Both the position numbers and the translations under genes were made by a program. 64,000 nt of DNA from M269 sp964640795 (GTDB taxonomy: Bacteria; Pseudomonadota; Gammaproteobacteria; Enterobacterales; Alteromonadaceae). The stretch lies in contig CAZXIN010000001.1 in assembly GCA_964640795.1 (NCBI GenBank), positions 309,598 to 373,597 on the forward strand, written 5' to 3'. The notes below the pieces were generated by a model, which saw only the letters and a list, made by a program, of their open reading frames with translations, did no database searches and was not told the DNA's origin. Shown piece after piece: positions 37,962 through 46,402 of the stretch. Numbering within the stretch: position 1 is the first letter of the stretch; each line of letters opens with the position of its first letter.

Positions 37962-38224
37962 TCATAGTGGACAATTGATGTCGTGAATTCAAATGAGAGA
38001 GGATAAAATAGGTTTTTTTAAACTTTACACACTCTATGACTGTGTTGGACACGAAAGGTCAAAACACCCTAGTGCAGATTGATTCATATTTAGCTATTCT
38101 AAGAGCATGCAACAACTCTTGGTGAGTAAATAGTAGGATTTTTAAAGCTAAGGGTGTCTTTTTGTTTCGTTTAATTTAATATTGAAACAAATGTTTCGTT
38201 TGTCTCTAGTAAACAAGGTTTTCC
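37962..38224. promoter_or_regulatory. Divergent promoter with rbsK-side palindrome
   Basis: This 263-base spacer contains the palindrome GAAACA-AA-TGTTTC at 38184-38197, 30 bases before the rbsK ATG, with another GTTTCGTTT half-like site at 38164. The 14-bp symmetry centred on a purine step resembles LacI/GntR-family operators. No repressor gene is within the window. Confidence 0.45.
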
Positions 38225-39124
38225 ATGCAGCTATTTAATGTAGGTTCCATTAACTGGGACCACTGTTATCAATTAATGCATTTCGTCAGGCCTGGCGAAA
38301 CCATTAGTAGTGATCGTTATCAAAAGTTACTCGGTGGTAAAGGGGCCAATCAGTCGGCTGCTGCGGCAAGGGCTGGTGCTAATGTTCATCATATTGGCGC
38401 TGTTGGGGGCGATGAGTCGCAGGCTCAACGTTTACTAGAAGCACTTGGTGTGAATGTGAGCTCAATAACAGCATTGGATGGCTATGAAACAGGCCATGCC
38501 ATTATTCAAATCAATCAAGACGGTGAAAATGCGATTGTTCTGTTTGCTGGAGCGAACCATGGATTAACAACAGAGCAAATAGATCAACAGCTGTCTCAAG
38601 CATCACAAGGTGATTGGGTGCTTCTTCAAAATGAAACAAATTTAGTCGATTATGTCGTTGAGCAAGCCAAATCTAAAGGGCTCAATGTTGCTTTTAATCC
38701 AGCGCCGATGGATAAGGAGTTAACGCTCAGTCTGTTGTCTAAGCTGGATTTGCTTATTGTAAACGAAATTGAGTTAAGAGACCTAACTGCAACAGAAGAT
38801 GCTGGAGAAGCAGAAGCGATGGCATTGGATTGGTCGAGCAATCTAGAAATGCTTGTAACACAAGGTAGCGCAGGCGTGAGCTACTATTGTCAAGGTGCCA
38901 AACAGTTTTGTTCGGCTTTTAAAGTGGATGCAGTGGACACAACTGCAGCAGGCGATACGTTTATTGGTTACTTCATGGCAGCCAAACTATCAAATTTACC
39001 CATAGAGCAAGCCTTAAAAATGGCTTGTGGCGCGTCAGCAATGAGCGTAACAAAGGCTGGCGCTATACCTTCTATACCTGCTTACAGCGATGTTGAGCAG
39101 TTCATTCAAGAACAGGAAAAATAA
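38225..39124 (+). CDS. rbsK: Ribokinase
   Basis: Phosphorylates ribose to ribose-5-phosphate. 299 residues with PfkB motifs: GSINWDH at the N-terminus, LLGGKGANQSAAAARAG (sugar-binding signature), and DTTAAGDTFIGYF with the catalytic Asp. The AAGD form is also that of E. coli RbsK. The stop overlaps the start of the nucleoside hydrolase gene by one base (TAATG), so the pair is translationally coupled: the hydrolase frees ribose and this kinase traps it. Confidence 0.9.
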   Translation: MQLFNVGSINWDHCYQLMHFVRPGETISSDRYQKLLGGKGANQSAAAARAGANVHHIGAVGGDESQAQRLLEALGVNVSSITALDGYETGHAIIQINQDGENAIVLFAGANHGLTTEQIDQQLSQASQGDWVLLQNETNLVDYVVEQAKSKGLNVAFNPAPMDKELTLSLLSKLDLLIVNEIELRDLTATEDAGEAEAMALDWSSNLEMLVTQGSAGVSYYCQGAKQFCSAFKVDAVDTTAAGDTFIGYFMAAKLSNLPIEQALKMACGASAMSVTKAGAIPSIPAYSDVEQFIQEQEK

Positions 39125-40071
39125 TGACTCAGAAAATTATCATTGATACGGATCCAGGTGTTGATGACGCCTTTGCTGTGCTACTTGCTTTCAAATCACC
39201 TGAACTCAACGTACTTGGATTGACCACTGTATTTGGTAACGTTGCGGTTAACACGACTAGTCTTAATGGCCTTATTTTGGCTGACATGGCGCCCTATAAA
39301 GTGCCTGTTTTTAAAGGTGAAAGCCAGCCAATGGAGTTTAGCACTGACAGCTATGCTGAATTCGTTCATGGTGATGATGGTTTTGGTAATATTGGTTGGC
39401 CAGCGTCTGATTCTAAGTTAGAAGATCAACATGCAGTTGATTGGATGATAGAGACAATTAAAGCCAATCCGAATGAGGTCACACTCGTTGCTTTAGGGCC
39501 ACTGACTAACCTTGGTCGCTTGGTTGAAAAAGCGCCAGAGGTGATCCCTTTGGTTAAAGAAGTGGTGCTAATGGGCGGAACTGTGCACTGCACTGGTAAT
39601 GTTTCTCCGGTTGCCGAAGCCAATATACACAATGACCCACATGCAGCAGAGCGTGTATTTTCTGCTTCTTGGAATGTCGTTATGATGGGGCTGGATGTTA
39701 CCAGTCAAATGATTCTGACTCCTGAGATAACAAGCAGGATAGCGGCTAACGGCTCAAAGTCTGGTGAGTTGCTTAAGAAATCGTCAAAGTTTTATATCGA
39801 ATTCTACAAAGAAAGTTTAGGTATTCATGGTTGTTACTTGCATGACCCTGCAACTATTGTTTACTTAACTCACCCTGAGCTGTTTACTACCGTGACTGGA
39901 AGCATTATTTCAATCACGGAAGGGTTGGCCATTGGCCAAACAACCTTCTCGCCTGAAGGACGTAAGTTCAAAATGCTCGATTGGGAAGGTCGTTCACAGC
40001 ATAAAGTGTGTATGCAAGTTGAAGGTGACAAAGTACTCGAACTCGTCGAAGAGCGGTTATCGAAATACTAG
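39124..40071 (+). CDS. iunH: Inosine-uridine preferring nucleoside hydrolase
   Basis: 315 residues. The N-terminal calcium-binding motif DTDPGVDDA (Asp8, Asp10, Asp14, Asp15) and the later NIHNDPHAAERVF and HDPATI blocks define the family. It splits N-glycosidic bonds of ribonucleosides to free ribose and base. Coupled to rbsK by a one-base overlap, the operon salvages carbon from nucleosides. Base preference cannot be determined from sequence by eye. Confidence 0.92.
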   Translation: MTQKIIIDTDPGVDDAFAVLLAFKSPELNVLGLTTVFGNVAVNTTSLNGLILADMAPYKVPVFKGESQPMEFSTDSYAEFVHGDDGFGNIGWPASDSKLEDQHAVDWMIETIKANPNEVTLVALGPLTNLGRLVEKAPEVIPLVKEVVLMGGTVHCTGNVSPVAEANIHNDPHAAERVFSASWNVVMMGLDVTSQMILTPEITSRIAANGSKSGELLKKSSKFYIEFYKESLGIHGCYLHDPATIVYLTHPELFTTVTGSIISITEGLAIGQTTFSPEGRKFKMLDWEGRSQHKVCMQVEGDKVLELVEERLSKY

Positions 40072-40497
40072 GGCTCATTGACCTTTGTTCATCTTTTACA
40101 CTGAACGATAAAATGATCTAGGCCAAGGCGTCGATGACGCCGTTTGGCCATCCAAATCAGTTATTAATAACATAGGGGCAGCTCATTCCAGCTTCAGCCC
40201 TTCGGGCAGCAACCCTTTTTTAGCCATACTGCCCTCAAATTCGCTTATTTAGCGCCGTCCCTACTCATTTGCAGTGGTTTGCCTGAAAAATTGCCAGCTA
40301 CATAAATTATGAGCAAAGGTTAACAAGCCTTAACACTTGTATGACTAGGCGTACCTGTTTTTATCAGTTGAGCCTTCATTTCATTCATTGATTAACTTTC
40401 CACTGTTCCTCTCAGTTTAATCCTTTTTACATTTGTTATTTTCTCTCTCAGCCCCTAAAGTGGTAGGGATTACAGAAGCTCATTCGGAGATAATAAT
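40072..40497. other. 426-base intergenic region with hairpin
   Basis: No gene is supported here. A strong hairpin at 40121-40149 (GGCCAA-GGCGTC, 3-base turn, GACGCC, 2-base bulge, TTGGCC) may end the nucleoside-salvage transcript although no T-tract follows. The remainder to 40497 is AT-rich leader for the amidohydrolase gene. Confidence 0.4.
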
Positions 40498-41775
40498 ATG
40501 AAAAAGGCCTTATTAGCCTGTTGTTTACTGCCCAATTTGGTTTTTGCTGCTGATAAAGTTGAGCAAATGACCAGTAAAATTGAAGCGGATGTTGTGAAGT
40601 GGCGTCACCACTTACATCAAAACCCAGAACTCTCTAATCGTGAGTATAAAACAGCTGAATATATTGCTAATCATTTACGAGGGTTAGGCTTACCAGTTCA
40701 GACAGGTATTGCTCGCACAGGCGTTGTTGCCGTGCTAGATAGTGGTCGACCTGGTCCAGTGGTTGCACTAAGAGCCGATATTGACGCTCTACCTGTACCT
40801 GAACAGAATGATCTTCCATGGAAGTCAACTGCTCGAGGCGATTTTGAAGGGAAAGATGTACCTGTGATGCATGCCTGTGGGCATGACACTCATACGGCCA
40901 TGCTAATGGGCGTTGCGCAAATACTGACCTCGATGAAGAGTGAGCTTCACGGAAAGGTGAAATTTATTTTCCAACCTGCTGAAGAAGGTGCGCCTGCCGG
41001 TGAAACTGGAGGAGCAGAGATCATGGTTGAAGAGGGCGTGTTAAAGAACCCTGATGTCGATGTAATTTTTGGCGTCCATATCAGCTCTAATACGGATATT
41101 GGTACGATAAACTATCGTCCTGGTGGCATCATGGCAGCTGTTGACCCATTTAAAATAGTGGTTAAAGGTAAGCAAGCTCACGGGGCTTACCCTTGGTTTA
41201 GCGTTGACCCTGTGACTACCGCTGCTCAAATTATTACGAGCTTACAGACAATTGTCAGTCGAGAGCTTACCTTAGTAGATGATGGTGCGGTTATCACCAT
41301 AGGGTCTATTCATGGGGGTGTTCGTTCCAATATCATCCCTAATGAAGTTGAGTTAGTCGGAACCATAAGAACGTTGAACAAAGAAGCGCGTGAGCACATC
41401 TATGAAGCATTGCCACGTAAAGCGAATGCCATTGCGGACAGTATGCGTGCGTCAGTAGATGTTACGTTGCCACTAGATTATAACTACCCTATTACTTACA
41501 ACGATCCAGAACTAACATCACAAATGCTGCCAACATTGGAGCGTAGCGGTAAAGTGCAATTGGTTAATGCAACAACAGGTGCTGAAGATTTCTCTTTCTT
41601 CCAAGAAGAAGTGCCAGGTCTTTACATGTTTGTTGGTGGTAAGCCGTTAGATGTTGATAAAAAAGATGCGCCAGCACATCATACGCCAGAATTTTATGTT
41701 GATGATGCCGGTATGCCAACAGGTATTAAGCTATTAACTAATCTGACGTTGGATTATATGAAAGCAAACAAGTAA
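40498..41775 (+). CDS. Exported M20-family amidohydrolase
   Basis: 425 residues with a signal peptide (LLACCLLPNLVFA-AD) and an M20D/amidohydrolase catalytic domain: LRADIDALPVPE, the metal motif HACGHDTHTAML with its Cys and His ligands, FQPAEEG, and FGVHIS. The central lid domain starts at GTINYRPGG. Close relatives remove acyl groups from N-acyl amino acids or act on hippurate or indole-acetyl conjugates. Being periplasmic, it may process peptides or acyl-amino acids outside. Monocistronic. Confidence 0.88.
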   Translation: MKKALLACCLLPNLVFAADKVEQMTSKIEADVVKWRHHLHQNPELSNREYKTAEYIANHLRGLGLPVQTGIARTGVVAVLDSGRPGPVVALRADIDALPVPEQNDLPWKSTARGDFEGKDVPVMHACGHDTHTAMLMGVAQILTSMKSELHGKVKFIFQPAEEGAPAGETGGAEIMVEEGVLKNPDVDVIFGVHISSNTDIGTINYRPGGIMAAVDPFKIVVKGKQAHGAYPWFSVDPVTTAAQIITSLQTIVSRELTLVDDGAVITIGSIHGGVRSNIIPNEVELVGTIRTLNKEAREHIYEALPRKANAIADSMRASVDVTLPLDYNYPITYNDPELTSQMLPTLERSGKVQLVNATTGAEDFSFFQEEVPGLYMFVGGKPLDVDKKDAPAHHTPEFYVDDAGMPTGIKLLTNLTLDYMKANK

Positions 41776-41971
41776 GTTTGCCAAAGTACCGTTAGTTATG
41801 AGCAATGAAGAGCTCGTAACTGACGTATTCCCTGTAGATAAATATTTTTTAATAACATTAACCCCATTCTTTCTCTTCAAACGTATAATAGACGGTAGCT
41901 GTTATTCGGCTTGTATTTTTCTTATCACCATAAATAATATGCATGGTGTGTTTCATTAAGGTCTTTAATTT

Positions 41972-42898
41972 ATGTTTTCGAAGCCATTCATTAGCATTGT
42001 TTTCTTATTGTCACTTTCCTTTGTTGCTTTAGCTGATGATCCAGATGACCTAGAGCTAAATGAGGAGCTAGGATCATTTTGGGTTGACGCCAGTGACGGA
42101 CGAGAAGGCAATAAAATAGAGGTTTTTTATTATAAACCAAAATCGTTTACTGCTGACTCGAAGGTAACTATGGTTTTCGCTGACCGAGCGCGTGAAGGAC
42201 ACATGGCCCGAAATCGATGGATTGCAGCTGCTAAGAAGTATAATTTGCTCATACTGTCACCGACTTACACTAGCGACGTATATCCAACTTCTGCTAATTA
42301 TGATTTAGGTGGTACGTTGACAGTCATAGACGACGAATACATTCCCATCGAAGATCAGGCACAGTGGATTTTCAAAGATTTTGATAGAATATTCGATTTA
42401 GTTGTTGAAGCGACAGAGTCTAACCAAACCGACTACGATTTCTTTGGGCATGGCTCGTCCGGTGAACTTGGACATAGGCTTGCTATGTTTTATCCCAAGA
42501 CCAAAGCCAAACGTATTGTTGCAGCTAATGCCAGTTGGTACACAGTGCCTGACTTTTCGACGTTGTTTCCATATGGCCTTCAGAAAAGTCCAATCGCCAC
42601 CGTTTTTATGGCCAAACAATTAGAAAGTGCGTTCGCCAAAAAGCTCATTATTATGTTGGGTGAAAACGACAATGAAAACGAATTTAGAGGTTGGTTTCGT
42701 CGGGATAAATTGGCTGATGTACAAGGGGCACATAGATTGGAGCGTGGCCGTTATTTTTACGAACAATCGACAGCACAAGCTAGCGCCTTAAATGCACCTT
42801 TTGAATGGACTTTATATCAAGTAGCAAATGTTGGTCATTCTCCAACTCGAATGAGCGTCGCAGCTGCTGATTATCTGTATAGCTCATCTGGAAATTAA
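41972..42898 (+). CDS. Exported alpha/beta-hydrolase-like protein
   Basis: 308 residues with a signal peptide (about 1-21). A nucleophile elbow GHGSSG is visible near residue 156, with a late candidate catalytic histidine in VANVGHSPTRM and an acidic residue in IIMLGENDNENEF. The layout fits poly(3-hydroxyalkanoate)-depolymerase or esterase-like secreted hydrolases, but the family is not clear. It is 64 bases upstream of a methyltransferase gene on the same strand. Confidence 0.65.
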   Translation: MFSKPFISIVFLLSLSFVALADDPDDLELNEELGSFWVDASDGREGNKIEVFYYKPKSFTADSKVTMVFADRAREGHMARNRWIAAAKKYNLLILSPTYTSDVYPTSANYDLGGTLTVIDDEYIPIEDQAQWIFKDFDRIFDLVVEATESNQTDYDFFGHGSSGELGHRLAMFYPKTKAKRIVAANASWYTVPDFSTLFPYGLQKSPIATVFMAKQLESAFAKKLIIMLGENDNENEFRGWFRRDKLADVQGAHRLERGRYFYEQSTAQASALNAPFEWTLYQVANVGHSPTRMSVAAADYLYSSSGN

Positions 42899-42961
42899 CC
42901 TCTTGGTTTAAGGTATCTTTCAAATAGCCCGATTTAGCAAGAGGTATCGTAGAGGAAACAA

Positions 42962-43600
42962 GTGAAATTAGATCATAAGGAACGCTCGACTATTGAGCAC
43001 TATTCAGCGAATGCCGAGTCCTTTTGGGAAGGGACAAAGGATCATGATGTTAGCCAGAATGTTGGTGCATTCTTAAACGCATTACCGCAAAGAAAAGGGT
43101 TGGATGTTCTAGATTTTGGCTGTGGTCCAGGTCGAGATTTACTCACCTTTAAGTCGTTAGGGCATTGTGCCTTAGGTCTAGATGGTAGTGCCGAGTTCTG
43201 CCAAATGGCGGCGCAATATTCAGGCTGTAAAGTGCTTCATCAAAATTTTGTGGATGCTAACCTTGGTGTTGATAGGTTCGATGGTATCTTTGCTAATGCT
43301 TCTTTATTTCATGTACCAAAGGAGCATTTATCACGCGTATTGAGTCTTATGTATGACGCATTGCGGAAAGGTGGCATCCTTTTTATGTCTAATCCCCGAG
43401 GTAGTTCGGAGCAATGGCTGGGAGAGCGTTATGGACATTATATGGAACTGGATGTAACAACACATTTTTTGACCGGTGCAGGCTTTACCGTGTTGGATCA
43501 TTACTATCGACCAACTGATGCTCCGCCTGATGAACAACGATGGTTGGCGGTTGTTAGTCAGAAATCGAGCGATCTTTCCTCCGAAACTGTTAAATCATAG
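42962..43600 (+). CDS. Class I SAM-dependent methyltransferase
   Basis: 212 residues from GTG 42962, preceded by AGAGGA at about 6 bases. Motif I is VLDFGCGPGRDLLTF, motif II is DGSAEF, and GIFANASLFHVP is the motif IV region. It belongs to the broad Methyltransf_11/25 group; the acceptor is unknown. An OYE-type reductase follows 8 bases later, so the two are probably co-expressed. Confidence 0.82.
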   Translation: MKLDHKERSTIEHYSANAESFWEGTKDHDVSQNVGAFLNALPQRKGLDVLDFGCGPGRDLLTFKSLGHCALGLDGSAEFCQMAAQYSGCKVLHQNFVDANLGVDRFDGIFANASLFHVPKEHLSRVLSLMYDALRKGGILFMSNPRGSSEQWLGERYGHYMELDVTTHFLTGAGFTVLDHYYRPTDAPPDEQRWLAVVSQKSSDLSSETVKS

Positions 43601-43608
43601 GTATTTTA

Positions 43609-44880
43609 ATGACAACAAGCCTCCTTGCTCAAACACTGATTTTACCTTGTGGCGCTGTACTTCCTAATCGATTAGCTAAGAGTGCAATGACCGAAGGCTT
43701 AGCTGACAAGTTTGATCGCCCTACGCCTGCGCATAATCAGCTTTACCGTACATGGGCTGAAGGAGGGACCGGTTTACATATTACTGGCAATATCATGATT
43801 GATAAACGTTACCTAGAACGTGCCGGGAATGTCGTATTAGAAGATGATGAGCACCTCGATTTATTTAAGCAATGGGTTGAGGAGGGAACGGCTGGCGGTA
43901 ATCATTTGTGGGCGCAGTTAAATCATCCTGGTCGCCAATGTCCGAGAATGGTTAATAGTGAACCATTATCTCCGTCAAACGTGCAGTTAGACATGTTGGG
44001 TAATTTTGGTAAGCCGAAAGCCATGACGGAAGAGGATATCAATGGCGTTATTCAACGCTTTGCACGTTCCGCAACTTTAGTCAAAGCAGCTGGTTTTACA
44101 GGTGTACAAATTCATTGTGCTCATGGTTATTTGCTCAGTCAGTTTCTGTCTCCAAAAATTAACCAGCGTGATGACGAGTGGGGTGGTTCGCTTGAAAATC
44201 GTGCAAGGATTATTCGCGCTACCATCAGGGAAGTCAGAGCTGCAGTGGGGGAGGCGTTTCCTATAGGTGTCAAACTAAATTCGGCAGATTTTCAGAAAGG
44301 AGGGTTTACGCTTGAAGATTGTATTACTGTGTCTCAGTGGCTTGGTGAAGACAGTGTCGACTTATTGGAAATATCCGGTGGTAATTATGAGCAGCTAAGC
44401 CTACTGGGTGTTGATGCCACTGAGGTAAGGGAAAGCACACGTAAGCGCGAAGCTTATTTTTTGGAATATGCCGAAAAAATTAAGGGAGCGGCCAACATTC
44501 CTGTCATGGTCACGGGTGGTTTTCGTCGTCGCCCTGTGATGGAACAAGCATTGAGTGACGGTGAAGTTGACGTGATCGGTTTGGCTCGCCCTTTATGTAC
44601 ACAGCCAAATTGTTCAGCGAAGTTGATTAAAGGAGAAGCCGAACACCTAGACGATTACGAACAAGGTTTGGTGTTAGGTAAGGGCTTCTGGGGAAATAAC
44701 AGTCCTGCGAATCTTATCAAAGCAATTAACAGTTTCGGGCAAGTTGGATTCTACTACTGGCAAATGATTAGACTGTCTAAAGGCTTGCCACCTGAGCCTA
44801 ATCTTCGAGTATTTCACTCGTTCTGCAGACATATGAGTAATGACCTTAAACTGGCTATAAAAAGAAAGTTTGCGGGTTAA
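43609..44880 (+). CDS. NADH:flavin oxidoreductase (OYE family)
   Basis: 423 residues: an FMN-binding TIM barrel with LPNRLAKSAMTEGLAD, QLNHPGRQ, the FTGVQIHCAHGYLLSQFLSPKINQRDDEWGGSLENRARI signature region (split here by description at positions about 164-201) and VTGGFRRR with GLARPLC for phosphate binding. Such enzymes reduce activated C=C bonds of enals, enones or nitro compounds. It lacks the C-terminal 4Fe-4S/FAD part of FadH. It is the last ordinary gene before the gene-poor boundary of the carbapenem cluster. Confidence 0.88.
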   Translation: MTTSLLAQTLILPCGAVLPNRLAKSAMTEGLADKFDRPTPAHNQLYRTWAEGGTGLHITGNIMIDKRYLERAGNVVLEDDEHLDLFKQWVEEGTAGGNHLWAQLNHPGRQCPRMVNSEPLSPSNVQLDMLGNFGKPKAMTEEDINGVIQRFARSATLVKAAGFTGVQIHCAHGYLLSQFLSPKINQRDDEWGGSLENRARIIRATIREVRAAVGEAFPIGVKLNSADFQKGGFTLEDCITVSQWLGEDSVDLLEISGGNYEQLSLLGVDATEVRESTRKREAYFLEYAEKIKGAANIPVMVTGGFRRRPVMEQALSDGEVDVIGLARPLCTQPNCSAKLIKGEAEHLDDYEQGLVLGKGFWGNNSPANLIKAINSFGQVGFYYWQMIRLSKGLPPEPNLRVFHSFCRHMSNDLKLAIKRKFAG

Positions 44881-44913
44881 TTTTACTTAAGTATTTGGTA
44901 TGCCTTCTATTGA

Positions 44914-45282
44914 TACTTTAATAACATTTACTATGACAACGTTGATCATGAACGTTGCACCGGAGCCTTCAGATTTATATGTTCCAGTGAGATCAATAAC
45001 ACAGATATTAAAGGTGACCTAGTCACAACCGCTGATTTAGTTATCGCTGGTCTAGCTCATCTACTGGCAGCAGCCTTAGAACTTTTCACAGTATTACGTT
45101 ATTCGCTTAATTTGTATCTATTTATCAAGGTTATTGGCGGTCACATTCTAGTAAGCCTGACCTTGAGATTAAAAAACACCAAAAAACCTTATGGAAAGTA
45201 TGTGGAGAGCTTTCTGGTAGAAGTAACTATTCCCAAAGTTGCTTTATTCTTTTTAGTATCACTACCTCAATTTGTTTCTTAG
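44914..45282 (+). pseudogene. Open frame without start, possible membrane-gene remnant
   Basis: About 122 codons are open in this frame, bounded by TGA upstream and TAG at 45280, but no ATG, GTG or TTG is suitably placed with a ribosome-binding site near the beginning. The predicted product has hydrophobic stretches (TADLVIAGLAHLLAAALELF, KVALFFLVSLPQF) like a membrane protein. It may be a decayed gene left at the cluster boundary. No family recognised. Confidence 0.3.
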
Positions 45283-45427
45283 TCGTCAGGCCTTGTTACT
45301 ATTGGGTTGCTGCCTCTGGACTTAATAGTGACAATATCGCTTATCCCTTGCGATGTCTTGGTGACGGCTTCTTATAAGTAAGATGGCGTGCACAATAAAG
45401 AATAACCCAAAAACACGAATCATTTAG

Positions 45428-45775
45428 GAAAGGACATTGGGTTCTATATTATATGGTTTAGGTGCTTTTATCCTATTAGATGAGCCTGTTGTTAAGTCCA
45501 ATTTAGCTCAATTAATGTGCTCCAAGCCTGCGCATGAAGTCAATTATTATGAACAAGTAGAACCTAACTTGTTTAAGTGACTTGTGTGTTTAGCTGATGA
45601 TGAATTAATGGGAAATTTGTTTGCTTCAGATACTTAACTCCATGCATTTAAATTTGACTTTTATTGGAGTTGTAATATTGGTGCCCTGCTCAATAAACTA
45701 CTCGTTGAGTGGTTGCATTCTCATGTGTTGGAGCCATTGCTTCCATGGAACTTATTGCCTGATAATTGCATCTAG
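45428..45775 (+). pseudogene. Coding-like frame with two internal stops
   Basis: A single frame reads sensibly for about 115 codons but is broken by TGA at 45578 and TAA at 45635. Segments such as LYGLGAFILLDEP and LEPLLPWNLLPDNC look protein-like. It suggests an eroded gene between the OYE reductase and the carbapenem cluster. The match to any family is unknown, so chance openness in AT-rich DNA remains possible. Confidence 0.25.
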
Positions 45776-46402
45776 TTAATCTATAAAAGTTGTAATCATT
45801 AAATAACTTCATATCAGTATAAATGAATCGATAAAATCTTTTTAAATCAAGTATTAAATTAAAAGCGTAATAGTGCTCAATCATTTGATCAATGTGATTA
45901 TTTTATAGCTCATCAAGGCAAAGCTGAGTCACTAAGTCATTCTCTAGCAATTAACATAGCATAGTATAGGTGTAGAAAAGTTAGGACTGATCATTTTAGG
46001 ACATTAGATACTAGTGTTTTAGCTCCCCATATCAACCTCAAATAAATAATTAACTAAGTCGATTGTTGAATTTTATGCCTTTATTTTTTCTTTTTATGAA
46101 ATGCTTTTTTAATCTTTTTTGTTTTGTGAACTTCTTTTTACTTCTTCATTATTCGTTTCTTTTGATAATAATTTTGTGATTAAAATTTCATTTAAAACAT
46201 GATGTTATGATGTTTTTTTAAATTTAAGATTAAATAGTTGTTGAATTAAAGGTAATTTATGTTACCTTTTTTCTAAGTTTTTCGTTAAGTGTTTATTTTT
46301 TTTCGTGTATCTAATTGGAGACATTTGGTAATTTATTTGTTTTTATTTTTCTTGTGTGTTTGTTTTTTTTGAAGCTAATTTGTACTTTTTGAAAGGATAT
46401 TT
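45776..46402. promoter_or_regulatory. AT-rich leader and candidate control site of the car operon
   Basis: The 240 bases 46081-46320 contain only 47 G or C, about 20%, far below the flanking genes. Within this block a perfect dyad, AAAGGTAA (46248-46255), 6-base spacer, TTACCTTT (46262-46269), is followed by further T residues. It could be an operator or a weak attenuator. The block ends with AAAGGA before the carA ATG. Such AT-rich DNA is typically bound by H-NS-type silencers and is common at horizontally acquired clusters. Confidence 0.5.

Noticed and set aside
45690..45884. Minus-strand 64-codon frame in the gene-poor region
   Set aside because: AT-rich, no ribosome-binding site and composition typical of random frames.
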